Positions 28,773-37,209 of a stretch of DNA of 64,000 nucleotides are shown here, one piece after another. Both the position numbers and the translations under genes were made by a program. The notes beneath the pieces were generated by a model. That model made no database searches. It saw nothing but the letters and a program-made list of their open reading frames with translations, and was not told the DNA's origin. Numbering within the stretch: position 1 is the first letter of the stretch; every line of letters starts with the position of its first letter. The stretch covers positions 1 to 64,000 of the forward strand of contig NZ_CADIKB010000013.1 of the NCBI RefSeq assembly GCF_902859825.1. The letters are read 5' to 3'. This DNA is from Paraburkholderia phenoliruptrix (GTDB lineage Bacteria; Pseudomonadota; Gammaproteobacteria; Burkholderiales; Burkholderiaceae).

Positions 28773-29411
28773 TTAATGCCGGACGAGCGCCATCATCGCG
28801 CCAAAGCCGACAAACACGCCGCCTGTCAGCCGATTGAACAGACGCGCCACGCTGCGGCTCCTGAGCCGCGTACCGATGCGCGTGCCGAACCCCGCATACA
28901 CGAGATACCAACTCACTTCGATCACGGCGAACGTGGCGACAAGAATGCCGAACTGCGGCCGCTTGGGCAGCGCGGCGTCGATGAATTGCGGCAGCAGGGC
29001 GGCCGCGAACAGAATCGCTTTCGGGTTACTGCCCGCCACCAGAAAGCCGTTGCGAAACAACGCGAACCGCGAATGGGCCGGCTTCGCGGCCAGTTCCTCG
29101 ACTTGCGACGCGGCGGCCTCGTCGGCGGGTGCGCGCCACGCCTTGATGCCGAGATAGACCAGATAGGTCGCGCCGATCAAACGCAACGCGTTAAAGAGAG
29201 CCGGCCACGCTTCGAGAAACACCCCAAGCCCCGCCGCCGATACCGCCAGCATCAGCACCAGCGCCGACAGGCAACCCGCCATGGTGGCACCGGTGCGGCG
29301 CAGGCCGTGCCGCGCGCCGTGCGTCATGACGAGCAGCATGTTGGGGCCGGGAATGGCGCACACGACAAAGACAGTGGCCACAAACAGCCACCAGGTATGC
29401 AGACTCATCAC
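28773..29411 (-). CDS. LysE/RhtB-family amino-acid exporter
   Basis: A 212-residue inner-membrane protein with about six hydrophobic segments. The family hallmark CAIPGPNMLLVMTHGARHGLRRTG lies at residues 18-41, and the second conserved segment FRNGFLVAGSNPKAILFAAALLPQFI at about 120-145. LysE/RhtB exporters expel amino acids such as lysine, homoserine or threonine; the particular substrate is not evident. The start may be the first or second of two Met codons at 29411. It is read towards the small-RNA locus, which has its own promoter. Confidence 0.88.
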   Translation of the reverse strand: MMSLHTWWLFVATVFVVCAIPGPNMLLVMTHGARHGLRRTGATMAGCLSALVLMLAVSAAGLGVFLEAWPALFNALRLIGATYLVYLGIKAWRAPADEAAASQVEELAAKPAHSRFALFRNGFLVAGSNPKAILFAAALLPQFIDAALPKRPQFGILVATFAVIEVSWYLVYAGFGTRIGTRLRSRSVARLFNRLTGGVFVGFGAMMALVRH

Positions 29412-29485
29412 ATCACCGTGTAGAAAATGGGACGGCCATTATCGCCTGTTGCGCGGCCGCTCGCGCGCCGCGCTTGCGGCAATGC

Positions 29486-30355
29486 TCAGCGGCCGGCGCG
29501 GCGGGCCGCCACCTGGCCGAGCACGGCGAAGTCCTTCTCACCGTCGCCGTGCGCGACCGCCTCGATCAGGCTGTCGCGGACAACGCTGGCAATGGGCAGG
29601 GGTGTCGTGACTGCGTCGGCCGCGGCGAGCGCGAGGCGCAGGTCCTTGAGTCCCAAGCGGGCCTTGAAGAGCGCCGGCTCGTAGCTGTTTTCCGCGATCA
29701 TCTTGCCGTAGCCTGCATAGACGGGTCCGGGGAAAATGCCGCTCGTGATCACGTCGAGGAAATCCTGGATCGCGAGACCATGGCCGGAGACAAGCGCGGC
29801 GGCTTCGCCGAGCGTCTCGACGGCCGCGCCGAGCATGAAGTTCGCGGCCAGCTTCATGACATTCGCCTGTTGCGGCAGCGAGCCGATGCGCCAGGTTTTC
29901 TGACCGATCGCGTCGAACACCGGCTGCACACGGTCGATCGCCTCCGCCGGGCCGCCCGCGACGATCGTCAGCTTGCCCGCCGCGGCGACGTCGGGCCGGC
30001 CGAGCACTGGCGCCGCGACGTAATTGATGCCGCGCGACGCGTGCGCGGTCGCGAGTTCCTCGGCCAACGCGACCGAGATCGTCGCCATGTTGACGTGAAT
30101 GAGCCCGCGCGGCGCATGTTCGAGCAACGACGCCGTCACGACCTCGCGCAGCGCGGCATCGTCGGCGAGCATGGAAAACACAGCGTCGCCGGCAAAAGCG
30201 TCGGCTGGCGTCGCGACGATTCGCGCGCCCGCGTCCGCGAGCGCTTGCGCGCGCTCCGGCGAGCGGTTCCACACGCGCACCTGGTGTCCCGCTTTCAGAA
30301 TGTTTGCAACCATCGCGGCGCCCATCTCGCCGAGACCGATAAAACCGATGTCCAT
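29486..30355 (-). CDS. NAD(P)-dependent beta-hydroxyacid dehydrogenase (HIBADH family)
   Basis: A 289-residue oxidoreductase of the 3-hydroxyisobutyrate/glyoxylate reductase family. It opens with the Rossmann motif IGFIGLGEMGAAM (residues 3-15) followed by VWNRS, which favours NADP. The substrate-binding segment FSMLADDAALREV and the catalytic-lysine helix QQANVMKLAANFMLGA are present. It converts a beta-hydroxyacid to the corresponding semialdehyde or the reverse; the physiological substrate is unknown. It stands 74 bp upstream of the LysE gene on the same strand and could be co-transcribed. Confidence 0.88.
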   Translation of the reverse strand: MDIGFIGLGEMGAAMVANILKAGHQVRVWNRSPERAQALADAGARIVATPADAFAGDAVFSMLADDAALREVVTASLLEHAPRGLIHVNMATISVALAEELATAHASRGINYVAAPVLGRPDVAAAGKLTIVAGGPAEAIDRVQPVFDAIGQKTWRIGSLPQQANVMKLAANFMLGAAVETLGEAAALVSGHGLAIQDFLDVITSGIFPGPVYAGYGKMIAENSYEPALFKARLGLKDLRLALAAADAVTTPLPIASVVRDSLIEAVAHGDGEKDFAVLGQVAARRAGR

Positions 30356-30499
30356 CTGTGGCTCCGTCTTCTAAAGATGTGGAAGTAAAGCACACCCATG
30401 CGACAGATGCAGGAAAACGCGGCAACGCGGGCACGCGAACGCGGCGGCGGGGGCGCGCGCCGCCCGGCACGCAACGGCGCGCAGTGCGATACTGCGACG

Positions 30500-31297
30500 A
30501 TGGTCACCGCGACTTTCCGCTTCTACGAGGAGCTGAACGATTTTCTCGCCCGGCCGCTGCGCCGGCGCGCGTTTGCCTATGCCTGCGCGCGCGACGCGAC
30601 CACGAAGCACGCGATCGAGGCGCTCGGCGTGCCGCATACCGAAGTCGAACTGATCCTCGTGAACGGCGAGTCGGTCGGTTTCAACCATCTGCTCGCGGAT
30701 GGCGACCGCGTCGCCGTGTATCCGAAGTTCGAGGCGCTCGACATCCGCCCGCTGCTGCGCGTGCGCGAGCGGCCGCTGCGCGTCGTGCGCTTCATTGCGG
30801 ATGCGCATCTCGGCGGCCTCGCCCCGCTGCTGCGGCTGGCGGGCTTCGACACGCTCTACGACAACCATTTCCCCGACGCCCACATCGAAGCGCTGGCCGC
30901 CGCCGAAGAGCGCATCGTGCTGACGCGCGACCGCGAGCTGCTGAAACGCCGCGCCATCACGCACGGCTGCTACGTGCGCGCGCTGCGGCCGCGCGAGCAA
31001 TTGCGCGAGGTGTTCGAACGGCTGGATCTCGCCGGCAGCGCGCAGCCGTTTCGACTCTGTCTGATGTGCAACGCGCCGCTTCGGCGCATCGCGCGCGACG
31101 AAGTCGGCGACCGCGCGCCCGATGGCGTCCTGCAGCGCCACAAGCAGTTTGTCACCTGCGACGTATGCCGACGTGTCTTCTGGGAAGGCACCCACTGGCA
31201 ACGGATGCGAGCTCTGATGGACAGCATGGCGGCCACGCCCGCCCAGTCCGATTCGCTTGATTCCGGTGAATGCGGTGCGCCCGGCGCTTCGGCCTGA
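30500..31297 (+). CDS. Mut7-C RNase-domain protein with N-terminal ubiquitin-like domain
   Basis: A 265-residue two-domain protein. Residues 1-75 resemble the ubiquitin/MoaD-like Mut7-C leader (TATFRFYEELNDFL, VELILVNGESVGFNHLLADGDRVAVYP). Residues 80-240 are the Mut7-C PIN-like RNase domain: FIADAHLGGLAPLLRLAGFDT, TRDRELL and a zinc-binding C-terminus with CLMCNAPL and CDVCRRVFWEGTHWQRM. Family members are putative nucleases of unknown target. The ATG at 30500 is used; the open frame upstream to 30398 is low-complexity Arg/Gly. Divergent from the dehydrogenase gene. Confidence 0.85.
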   Translation: MVTATFRFYEELNDFLARPLRRRAFAYACARDATTKHAIEALGVPHTEVELILVNGESVGFNHLLADGDRVAVYPKFEALDIRPLLRVRERPLRVVRFIADAHLGGLAPLLRLAGFDTLYDNHFPDAHIEALAAAEERIVLTRDRELLKRRAITHGCYVRALRPREQLREVFERLDLAGSAQPFRLCLMCNAPLRRIARDEVGDRAPDGVLQRHKQFVTCDVCRRVFWEGTHWQRMRALMDSMAATPAQSDSLDSGECGAPGASA

Positions 31298-31376
31298 AAC
31301 GCGCCGCGGCGCGCTCGCCCGACGTAACGCCGCGTGCGTACAATGCGGGATTACTTATCTGTCAGAGGCCTGACGT

Positions 31377-31655
31377 ATGGCGATGAAAAAAACCGACCTT
31401 GAAAAGAACAAGGCGCTCAAACTGAACAACGCAATGAAGCAGTCCACTGCCGAGCGCTTCGGCAAAGCCGCGGCTGCGGCGCCCAAGGTCGATCGCCGGG
31501 AACAGCGCAAGCTCGATCAGGCGCAAGGACTTGTGGCGTTCGCGTGCAAGCTGAACGGTGATCTGGTCGCCGAGCTGAAAGAGCGCGCTGCCACGCATCC
31601 AGAAGGCATGACGGGGCTGCTGAACGAAGTCATCAAACGCGGTCTTGCGGGATAA
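31377..31655 (+). CDS. Small conserved protein of unknown function
   Basis: A 92-residue, lysine-rich soluble protein beginning MAMKKTDLEKNKALKLNNAM and ending TGLLNEVIKRGLAG. Mostly helical by composition; no known domain is recognised. Its C-terminal half (VAFACKLNGDLVAELKERA) has the look of a ribbon-helix-helix-like fold but is not diagnostic. It is monocistronic, ended by a shared terminator at 31756. Codon use resembles its neighbours, so it is probably a real gene. Confidence 0.7.
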   Translation: MAMKKTDLEKNKALKLNNAMKQSTAERFGKAAAAAPKVDRREQRKLDQAQGLVAFACKLNGDLVAELKERAATHPEGMTGLLNEVIKRGLAG

Positions 31656-31755
31656 GCATAGCTCGCGAGTGACGAGTGCCGGCGCGGCATGCACGCTTGC
31701 TGTCCGCGCGTAGACTGCGATTGCGCCGAGCCGGCGCGATAAACCCGGCTGAATG

Positions 31756-31790
31756 CAAAAAGGCCAGAGCTTGAGCTCTGGCCTTTTTGC
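31756..31790. terminator. Bidirectional terminator
   Basis: AAAAAGGCCAGAGC and GCTCTGGCCTTTTT form a near-perfect stem around TTGA, with A and T tracts for both strands. It separates two convergent small genes. Confidence 0.92.
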
Positions 31791-31846
31791 TTGCGGCGCG
31801 TCTTGAGTGCGGCTGAAAAGCCGCGCCCGCTGGCGCGACGCGCCTC

Positions 31847-32059
31847 TTAGTTCTGCGAACCCTTGTCGTTCGTGCCGGCTGCCGATGCCGCTGCCGCGAC
31901 CGGAGCGCGCTTGCCGTGCGACTTCAGCTTCTTGATGTGATGCTTCTTCGGTGCGCTAGCTGCAGCAGCCGGAGCGGCTGCGTCCGATGCTTGCGCGAAA
32001 GCCTGAACCGAGACCAGCGCGATGGATGCAGCTGCGAGCGAGACGATAACTTTTTTCAT
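31847..32059 (-). CDS. Small exported Ala/Lys/His-rich protein
   Basis: A 70-residue product with signal peptide MKKVIVSLAAASIALVSVQAFAQ. The short mature part is low-complexity: an Ala/Pro tract, then the basic PKKHHIKKLKSHGKRAP, then another Ala run. It recalls small acid-shock-type or histone-tail-like periplasmic proteins, but no family is certain. The start at 32059 follows GGGGAA on the minus strand; an earlier Met at 32080 would spoil the signal. Confidence 0.65.
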   Translation of the reverse strand: MKKVIVSLAAASIALVSVQAFAQASDAAAPAAAASAPKKHHIKKLKSHGKRAPVAAAASAAGTNDKGSQN

Positions 32060-32280
32060 GTGTTGTTCCCCAAACCTCAACGACTGAGTCAGTGTGAATG
32101 AAATAGCTGCACGGTGAAGCAGGGAGGGCTTAGGAGCCTTACCGCTCCCCGCGGGAGAGTATTACCTGGCGTAGGCGGTTTGTCATGCGCAAAACCGGAT
32201 ATGTATTTTCCTGGAGACAGCTTGCTTTCGACATGCTTTCACTCACAAACACCCGATATGGGGAGACGACGCGCCGCGCA

Positions 32281-33033
32281 TCAGACGAGGTTGCGCAGCA
32301 GGCTGGCGGTCTCGAGCAGCGTCGGCAGAACGCGGTGTAGCGCCGCGTTGGCCGACTCCTGGCCGATCGGCATGCTGACGCTGATCGCAGCGACGACCGT
32401 GCCGTGCCGGTCGCGCAACGGCACGGCAACGCCGCGCACGCCGAGTTCCAGTTGCTGGTCGGTGACCACATAGCCGTTGCGGCGGATTTCGCCGAGCACT
32501 TCGCGCAGCCGTTCGACGGTGGAATAGGTGTGCGGTGTGAACACCTTGATCGGGTACGACGCCAGCCATTGCTCGATACTCCCGGGTGCCTGGAACGCCA
32601 GCAACACCAATCCCGCCGACGACAAAGGCGCCGGCGCGCGCGAGCCCAGCACGAAGCCGACCGCCATCGCGCGATTCACGCCGTTGCGGGCCACGTAGAC
32701 CACGTCGTGTTCGTCGAGAATCGCGACGAGCGCCGTCTCCTGAAGCGTCGCCGTGATGCGTTGCAGGAAGGGCTGCACCGTGCGCGGCAAGCGCGCGGAG
32801 TCGAGATACGACTGACCGAGCCGGAGAACGCGCGGCGCGAGCCAGAAGAGCTTGCCGTCCGTGTCGACATAGCCGAGCTCGCGCAGCGTCAGCAGATAGC
32901 GGCGCGCCGCGGTGCGCGACAGCCCGGCGCGGCCCGCGACGGCGGTCGGCGTCATGCGCGCGTGTTCTTCGTCGAATGCTTCGATGATGGCCAGTGCCTT
33001 GGCGGCGCCGGCGATCCAGTCTTTGTCGTCCAT
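32281..33033 (-). CDS. IclR-family transcriptional regulator
   Basis: A 250-residue regulator beginning MDDKDWIAGAAKALAIIEAF. The winged helix-turn-helix covers about residues 10-70 (MTPTAVAGRAGLSRTAARRYL) and the effector-binding IclR domain the rest, with PLSSAGLVLLAF and the closing GVAVPLRDRHGTVVAAISVSMP. It is close to the PcaR/PobR subgroup that controls protocatechuate or 4-hydroxybenzoate breakdown, but no target operon is adjacent, so the effector is unknown. Earlier start codons upstream lie in non-coding DNA. Confidence 0.87.
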   Translation of the reverse strand: MDDKDWIAGAAKALAIIEAFDEEHARMTPTAVAGRAGLSRTAARRYLLTLRELGYVDTDGKLFWLAPRVLRLGQSYLDSARLPRTVQPFLQRITATLQETALVAILDEHDVVYVARNGVNRAMAVGFVLGSRAPAPLSSAGLVLLAFQAPGSIEQWLASYPIKVFTPHTYSTVERLREVLGEIRRNGYVVTDQQLELGVRGVAVPLRDRHGTVVAAISVSMPIGQESANAALHRVLPTLLETASLLRNLV

Positions 33034-33307
33034 CGGGTTGCCATGAGAGTCGGCCGGCTCATGGGCGGTGCGGCAGGCGCCGCGCGCGGGGCCGCTGTGT
33101 CGGAGACAGTCGATACAGTCGGTACGGAAAGGCCGGCCACTGCGCGCCATTGTGCCGGAAGCGGCGCGGCCGTTGCGCGGTAATCGCGCACACCGGCGCG
33201 ATGCCAGGTCGCACTTCGGTTTGCTGCCGCGAGGGACTGGCTGGATTTGCCAGCAGCGGCAATTCACTCGAGCGCCGGGGCTCGACGCATCCGAGCCCCA
33301 ACAGCGT

Positions 33308-33559
33308 TCAGGCCGCCCGGGGATGCGCGTACAGGTGCTGGGCGTCGCCCGTCGGCGGAAACACGCACCAGCAACCGTCGTCGTGACGGAAGAAGAAAAG
33401 TCCGCGGGAGCCGTTTGCTGCCGACGTTTCAACATGGACATAGCGCCGGCCGCCCACGCGCGTGCGGCTGAATTCGGTGACGTGAACAGCCGCGGAAGGC
33501 GCCGGCGCGAGCCACTTCTCGACGAGGAAACGCAACGAGTGTTCGCTCGTGGCTCTCAT
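33308..33559 (-). CDS. Hypothetical protein, translationally coupled
   Basis: An 83-residue product starting MRATSEHSLRFLVEKWLAP and containing SRTRVGGRRYVHVETSA and FFFRHDDGCWCVFPP. Its ATG overlaps the stop of the upstream gene (ATGA at 33559-33556), the sign of translational coupling, which supports reality. No signal peptide or membrane segment is seen, and no family is recognised. Confidence 0.6.
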   Translation of the reverse strand: MRATSEHSLRFLVEKWLAPAPSAAVHVTEFSRTRVGGRRYVHVETSAANGSRGLFFFRHDDGCWCVFPPTGDAQHLYAHPRAA

Positions 33560-33771
33560 GACCTGCTCCCAGCCGGTTTGTTCGCCGATGCTTCGCGGAC
33601 CGTATCCGTGCTGTCGTCGCTTTCGTGACTCTCGCCGGAAGCCTCGTGCCGCTCGGCCGATGCAAGCGCCATCTCCCGGTTAGTGGCGGCCGCCCGCAAC
33701 GTGCTGCAATGGGCTGCATGCCGGATATCCGAAAGGAGACGGACCAACTGTCGTGCTGTTTTGCGCTTCAT
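33556..33771 (-). CDS. Hypothetical small protein
   Basis: A 71-residue product starting MKRKTARQLVRLLSDIRHAAHC, followed by an acidic Ser/Glu-rich tail (ERHEASGESHESDDSTDTVREA). The start at 33771 follows GGGGGTG; the frame stays open to 34098 but that portion has no coding character. A promoter-like TTGGCA (33842-33837), 16 bp, TAGAGT (33820-33815) lies just upstream. It is coupled to the 83-residue gene by an ATGA overlap. Function unknown. Confidence 0.55.
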   Translation of the reverse strand: MKRKTARQLVRLLSDIRHAAHCSTLRAAATNREMALASAERHEASGESHESDDSTDTVREASANKPAGSRS

Positions 33772-34217
33772 TCCACACCCCCGCACTGCACCAATTACTT
33801 CAGAGATCACTTTAACTCTATGCCTGGATCGGGCGTTGCCAAACCGGTTTTGACAAAATAGCAACAGTTGCGCTCGCAAAAACACACACGCAATCTTCGT
33901 ACCGTCCGCCTTCAATTTGCGCGCGACGGGCAAAGCCATCTGTACGCTCGCGAGCAAACGCCAGACGAAAGCCGCACTCGCGCGGAGTGCTGCGCCCGGC
34001 CAGTTATCCACACCGGCCTTTGCATAACGTTGGGATAGCGCATGGAACAGCCTGTGCGCCGAATCTTGATAAGGCGGGCACGGCGTCACGCGCCGCAAAA
34101 CTTATCCCGCTCTGGCCGTCTTTCTGCAGAGCCGTCCCGCGCGGTTATCGGATTCCCATTACCTTGATGTAACGGAAGAATCGGCGGTTATCCACAGAGC
34201 GGACTTACCCTTGTTAA
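33772..34217. other. Intergenic region with DnaA-box-like sites, interrupted by the IS element
   Basis: A non-coding stretch that continues beyond the IS at 35437. It holds two perfect TTATCCACA nonamers (34004-34012, 34188-34196) 184 bp apart, a short palindrome GCAACAGTTGC (33861-33871), and the minus-strand promoter of the 71-residue gene. No RNA gene or ORF with coding bias is seen. Confidence 0.4.
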
Positions 34218-35436
34218 GGAAGCTCTGCACAACACGTTTCAAAAAACCTGCGTCCTACACAGACGATGGCAGGACGCGAACAGATGCCGGGGCTGATGTT
34301 TTGTCGCGACATGTCGGGCCGCCAATGTCGGTGAGAGAGTCGCTAGGGCGCACGGTTTGTCAAATGGAGCGAGAGCCAGAGGCCCACTTCGTTGTGCGCG
34401 GCATCTCTACGCTTTGTGCAGCGCCTTGCGCATCATCCATAAATTGCCCAGCGCAAGTAACGTAGTGATCTGAGCGGTGTTCTTCGCCAGTCCCCGGTAT
34501 CGCGTCTTTAGGTAACCAAACTGTCGCTTGAGGATTCGGAAAGGATGTTCGACCTTCGCACGAATGCCGGCCTTCAGTCGTTCGATTTTGTCGTAGATTG
34601 CATCGACACGGTTCTTCAAGTTCAGTTGTCTTCGCTTGCTGGGTCGCATCGCAACATGCCATCGAGCCGAGCCCTTTTGCTGCCGTTTTTCGATGCCCCG
34701 ATATCCAGCGTCCGCGTAAACATCTGTTTCTTCGCCGTGCAACAACGATAGTGCTGCGTTGATGTCGTGTACGTTAGCCGCTGTTCCGACGACTGTGTGA
34801 ACCAGGCCTGAGTCCGCGTCCACGCCGACGTGCGCTTTCATGCCGAAGTACCAGTTGCGGCCTTTCTGGGTCGACTGCATCTCTGGGTCGCGTGAACCGG
34901 AGCCGTTCTTCGTCGAGCTAGGCGCTGCAATCAACGTGGCGTCGACAGCCGAACCCGCCTTAAGCATCAAGCCCTTCTCGCTCAATATCTCGTTGACTAC
35001 CGCGAGGATCTTCGCGGCGATACCATGTGTTTCAAGTAGACGCCGAAACCGCAAGATGGTCGTTTCGTCCGGGAGACGGGTCATCGCACCATCGAGGCCC
35101 GCGAACTCGCGATACAGCGGGACATCGTAGAGTGCTTCTTCCATCGCCGGATCCGACAGACCGAACCACTGCTGCATGAAGTGCACCTGCAACATCGTCG
35201 CAACCGGAAATGGCGGACGCCCAGTTTTCCCCTTCGGATAATGCGGCTCGATCAACGCAATCAGCCTCGACCAAGGCACGACGCGTCTCATCTCGTCGAG
35301 AAACTCGCGCTTGCGCGTGCGTTTGGTTGACAGGTTCAAGCCGAGATGAAGTTGCGTCATCGTGATGCCTCCAAGTCGTTCATCTACTGATAGTATCCCT
35401 AACCGTTACTTTAAGAAGGAGTTTTGCAGAGGTTCC
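34218..35436 (-). mobile_element. IS5-family insertion sequence, complete
   Basis: A 1219-bp element bounded by inverted repeats GGAAGCTCTGCACAAC (left, 34218) and GTTTTGCAGAGGTTCC (right, ending 35436), 14 of 16 matching. It is flanked by TTAA duplicated at 34214-34217 and 35437-35440. A four-base YTAR-type duplication and one transposase gene fit the IS5 group of the IS5 family. The left 190 bp beyond the transposase stop are non-coding and carry a stem GCGTCCT/AGGACGC (34250-34277). Confidence 0.9.
34407..35360 (-). CDS. IS5-family transposase
   Basis: A 317-residue DDE transposase with intact ends. It starts MTQLHLGLNLSTKRTRKREFL; the first catalytic Asp lies in SAVDATLIAAPSSTKNG, the second in HVGVDADSGLVHTV/DVYADAGYRGI, and the Glu in the segment KVEHPFRILKRQFGYLKTRYRG. 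This fits the IS5 group. No frameshift or stop interrupts it, so it may be active. Its codon use is less GC-biased than the surrounding genes, as expected for recent arrival. Confidence 0.93.
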   Translation of the reverse strand: MTQLHLGLNLSTKRTRKREFLDEMRRVVPWSRLIALIEPHYPKGKTGRPPFPVATMLQVHFMQQWFGLSDPAMEEALYDVPLYREFAGLDGAMTRLPDETTILRFRRLLETHGIAAKILAVVNEILSEKGLMLKAGSAVDATLIAAPSSTKNGSGSRDPEMQSTQKGRNWYFGMKAHVGVDADSGLVHTVVGTAANVHDINAALSLLHGEETDVYADAGYRGIEKRQQKGSARWHVAMRPSKRRQLNLKNRVDAIYDKIERLKAGIRAKVEHPFRILKRQFGYLKTRYRGLAKNTAQITTLLALGNLWMMRKALHKA

Positions 35437-35489
35437 TTAACTACTACTACGTATGTATACGAAGAAAGTAAACGACATAGGACAACTGC

Positions 35490-35525
35490 CGCGGCGCGCT
35501 GCGTTTGCAAGCGAAGCGCGCCGCG
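35490..35525 (-). terminator. GC-rich hairpin after the DUF2242 gene
   Basis: CGCGGCGCGCT (35490-35500) pairs perfectly with AGCGCGCCGCG (35515-35525). It sits just past the stop of the minus-strand DUF2242 gene but lacks a T-run, so a terminator role is only likely. Confidence 0.5.
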
Positions 35526-35552
35526 TTCCGTGGCAACGCAGGGTCTTGGAAC

Positions 35553-36287
35553 TTAACGGAGGGTGCCGGCTTCGCTCGCAGGCGCGAGAGCGGCGGCTTT
35601 ATTGATCGAGAGGTCGGGGGTTTGCGCTGCGGGTGTCGATAGCGGTGCGGGTGCCGGCGCTATAGCCGGTGCTGTTGCCGTTACTGGCGCAGCCTCCACC
35701 GGGACCGGCAACACATGCGTCTCGATGCGGTCATTGACGACAGGCTGAGTCCGCACCACCGTCTGCAGATAATGATCGACGAGACCGAAGAAGCGGTCGT
35801 AGAACTTGCCCGACGGAATCGTTTCGCTGGAGATTTTCACCATGGCGTCGCTGTTCGAGCGGATCGGCAACGAGAGCGAACCGAGCACGCTCAGCCCGAC
35901 GCTCGCCGACGTATCGCTCTTCTTCAGCGCAAAGCCGTTTTGCACCGCATTGACGTAGACGATGCTCGTACTGCTCGCCTCTTCGCCGGGCGTGCAGACC
36001 ACGTGAAATTCGACGACCACGTGCGTGTCGCCAGACGGCTGGAAGTTCTTGGTCCCGTCGACGGTGTCGTTGCGCGTCATCGTCGTCAAATAGCCTTGGC
36101 TCAGCAGTGCGCGGCGCGCGGCTTCGCAGGTGTCGGTCACGCTCGAGTTGAAATTGCGCGCATACGGGCTCGCGCCGGTCTCGAAGAGTTCCTGCTGGAA
36201 CTTCGGCGTCGGCGCGCTGCTGCATGCGGCGAGCATGAAGAGGCCGCACAGCGAGGCGGCGGGGGTCTTGAAAAGCGAGGTAGGCAT
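35553..36287 (-). CDS. DUF2242 lipoprotein
   Basis: A 244-residue lipoprotein: signal MPTSLFKTPAASLCGLFMLAAC with the lipobox LAAC, then SSAPTPKFQQELFET. The DUF2242 core (residues 45-175) includes DTCEAARRALLSQGYL and the motif VVVEFHVVCTPGE. The C-terminal 60 residues are Ala/Pro-rich and probably disordered. Function unknown; family members are outer-membrane-anchored periplasmic proteins of beta-proteobacteria. It stands alone between the IS and the transglycosylase gene. Confidence 0.85.
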   Translation of the reverse strand: MPTSLFKTPAASLCGLFMLAACSSAPTPKFQQELFETGASPYARNFNSSVTDTCEAARRALLSQGYLTTMTRNDTVDGTKNFQPSGDTHVVVEFHVVCTPGEEASSTSIVYVNAVQNGFALKKSDTSASVGLSVLGSLSLPIRSNSDAMVKISSETIPSGKFYDRFFGLVDHYLQTVVRTQPVVNDRIETHVLPVPVEAAPVTATAPAIAPAPAPLSTPAAQTPDLSINKAAALAPASEAGTLR

Positions 36288-36512
36288 GGTCGATCAGAAA
36301 CGCTGCGTAGACGAGGGGCGAACCGCGAAGGCAATGCATTGTAGAGCGGTTGTCGCGCGTGCGTAAAAAGCGCGCAGCAAAGCCGACCGTGCGCGAATTG
36401 CGGCTGTCTTCAAGGTGTGACTGGGAGCAGGATCTCAGCGAGAGTGAGAAGCGCTCAGTTGATGCGTCTGACCAAGACGCGGCGCATGGCAAAAGGCCGT
36501 GAGCGCCGGCGT

Positions 36513-37175
36513 TCAGTTCGATGTCGCCGACAGTCCCGCCGCGCTGACGGCGCCGCTGGCGCCAGCATTGGTGCTCACAGCACCCGCGGAAGGGACAGCA
36601 AACGCATTCGTCCAATTGCCCGACGCGGCCGGGCAGCGACCGGCCACGCGCGCATCGCAGACGCCCGCCTGGGCGTCTGCATTTTTCGCTGAGTCTTCCC
36701 GGGTGGCGACGTTCGCGAAGTCGCCCGCGCGCAAGCTCACTTTCTGCGCGTAGGCTTGCGAGCCGCCATAACTCTTGAGCGCGGCGTTCATGTCGCCGTT
36801 TGCCGAGCGCATGTAGCCGTACAGGATCGCGGAGCCCACCTCGATGTTCGCCGTCGGCTCGGTAAGATCTTTCACGTTGCGCAAAAGCCCGCGGTGCGCA
36901 CTCGGCACGACCTGCATGAGCCCCGTTGCGCCATTCGCGCCCTTGGCCTTTTCCTTGAAGCGCGATTCGATCGAGATGATGGCCAGCAGCAGCGCAGGCG
37001 GCAACGAATATTTCGACGCCGCCGATTGCACGGCATCCGAAATCTTTTCAGCCTTTTCTTTCGCGATGCCGAATTTCTGCGTCAGATACGCGGACACACG
37101 GTCGCCATTTTCCTCGGCCATCGCGGATTGCGCGACACCGAGCGAAAGCAGAATCAGGCAGAGTAACCGGTTCAT
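36513..37175 (-). CDS. Small lytic transglycosylase (SLT family)
   Basis: A 220-residue exported enzyme that cleaves peptidoglycan between MurNAc and GlcNAc. After signal peptide MNRLLCLILLSLGVAQSAMA, the catalytic domain holds the Glu in ISIESRFKEKAKG, the conserved GANGATGLMQVVPSAH and the later ALKSYGGSQAYAQKV. The C-terminal Ala/Ser-rich tail is unusual and low-complexity. A strong -10 TATAAT lies just upstream (37209-37204). Small SLT proteins of this type are often linked to secretion or pilus assembly, but no such genes are nearby. Confidence 0.87.
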   Translation of the reverse strand: MNRLLCLILLSLGVAQSAMAEENGDRVSAYLTQKFGIAKEKAEKISDAVQSAASKYSLPPALLLAIISIESRFKEKAKGANGATGLMQVVPSAHRGLLRNVKDLTEPTANIEVGSAILYGYMRSANGDMNAALKSYGGSQAYAQKVSLRAGDFANVATREDSAKNADAQAGVCDARVAGRCPAASGNWTNAFAVPSAGAVSTNAGASGAVSAAGLSATSN

Positions 37176-37203
37176 GGCAAACGTCTGAGGAAAAAGTCAG
37201 CGC

Positions 37204-37209
37204 ATTATA
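37204..37209 (-). promoter_or_regulatory. Promoter -10 of the small transglycosylase gene
   Basis: A perfect TATAAT on the minus strand, 29 bp before the ATG at 37175. No good -35 is seen at 17 bp (CTGCCT). Confidence 0.55.

Noticed and set aside
34004..34196. Possible replication origin from two TTATCCACA boxes
   Set aside because: No dnaA, dnaN, parAB or rep gene nearby, only two boxes and no AT-rich unwinding region.
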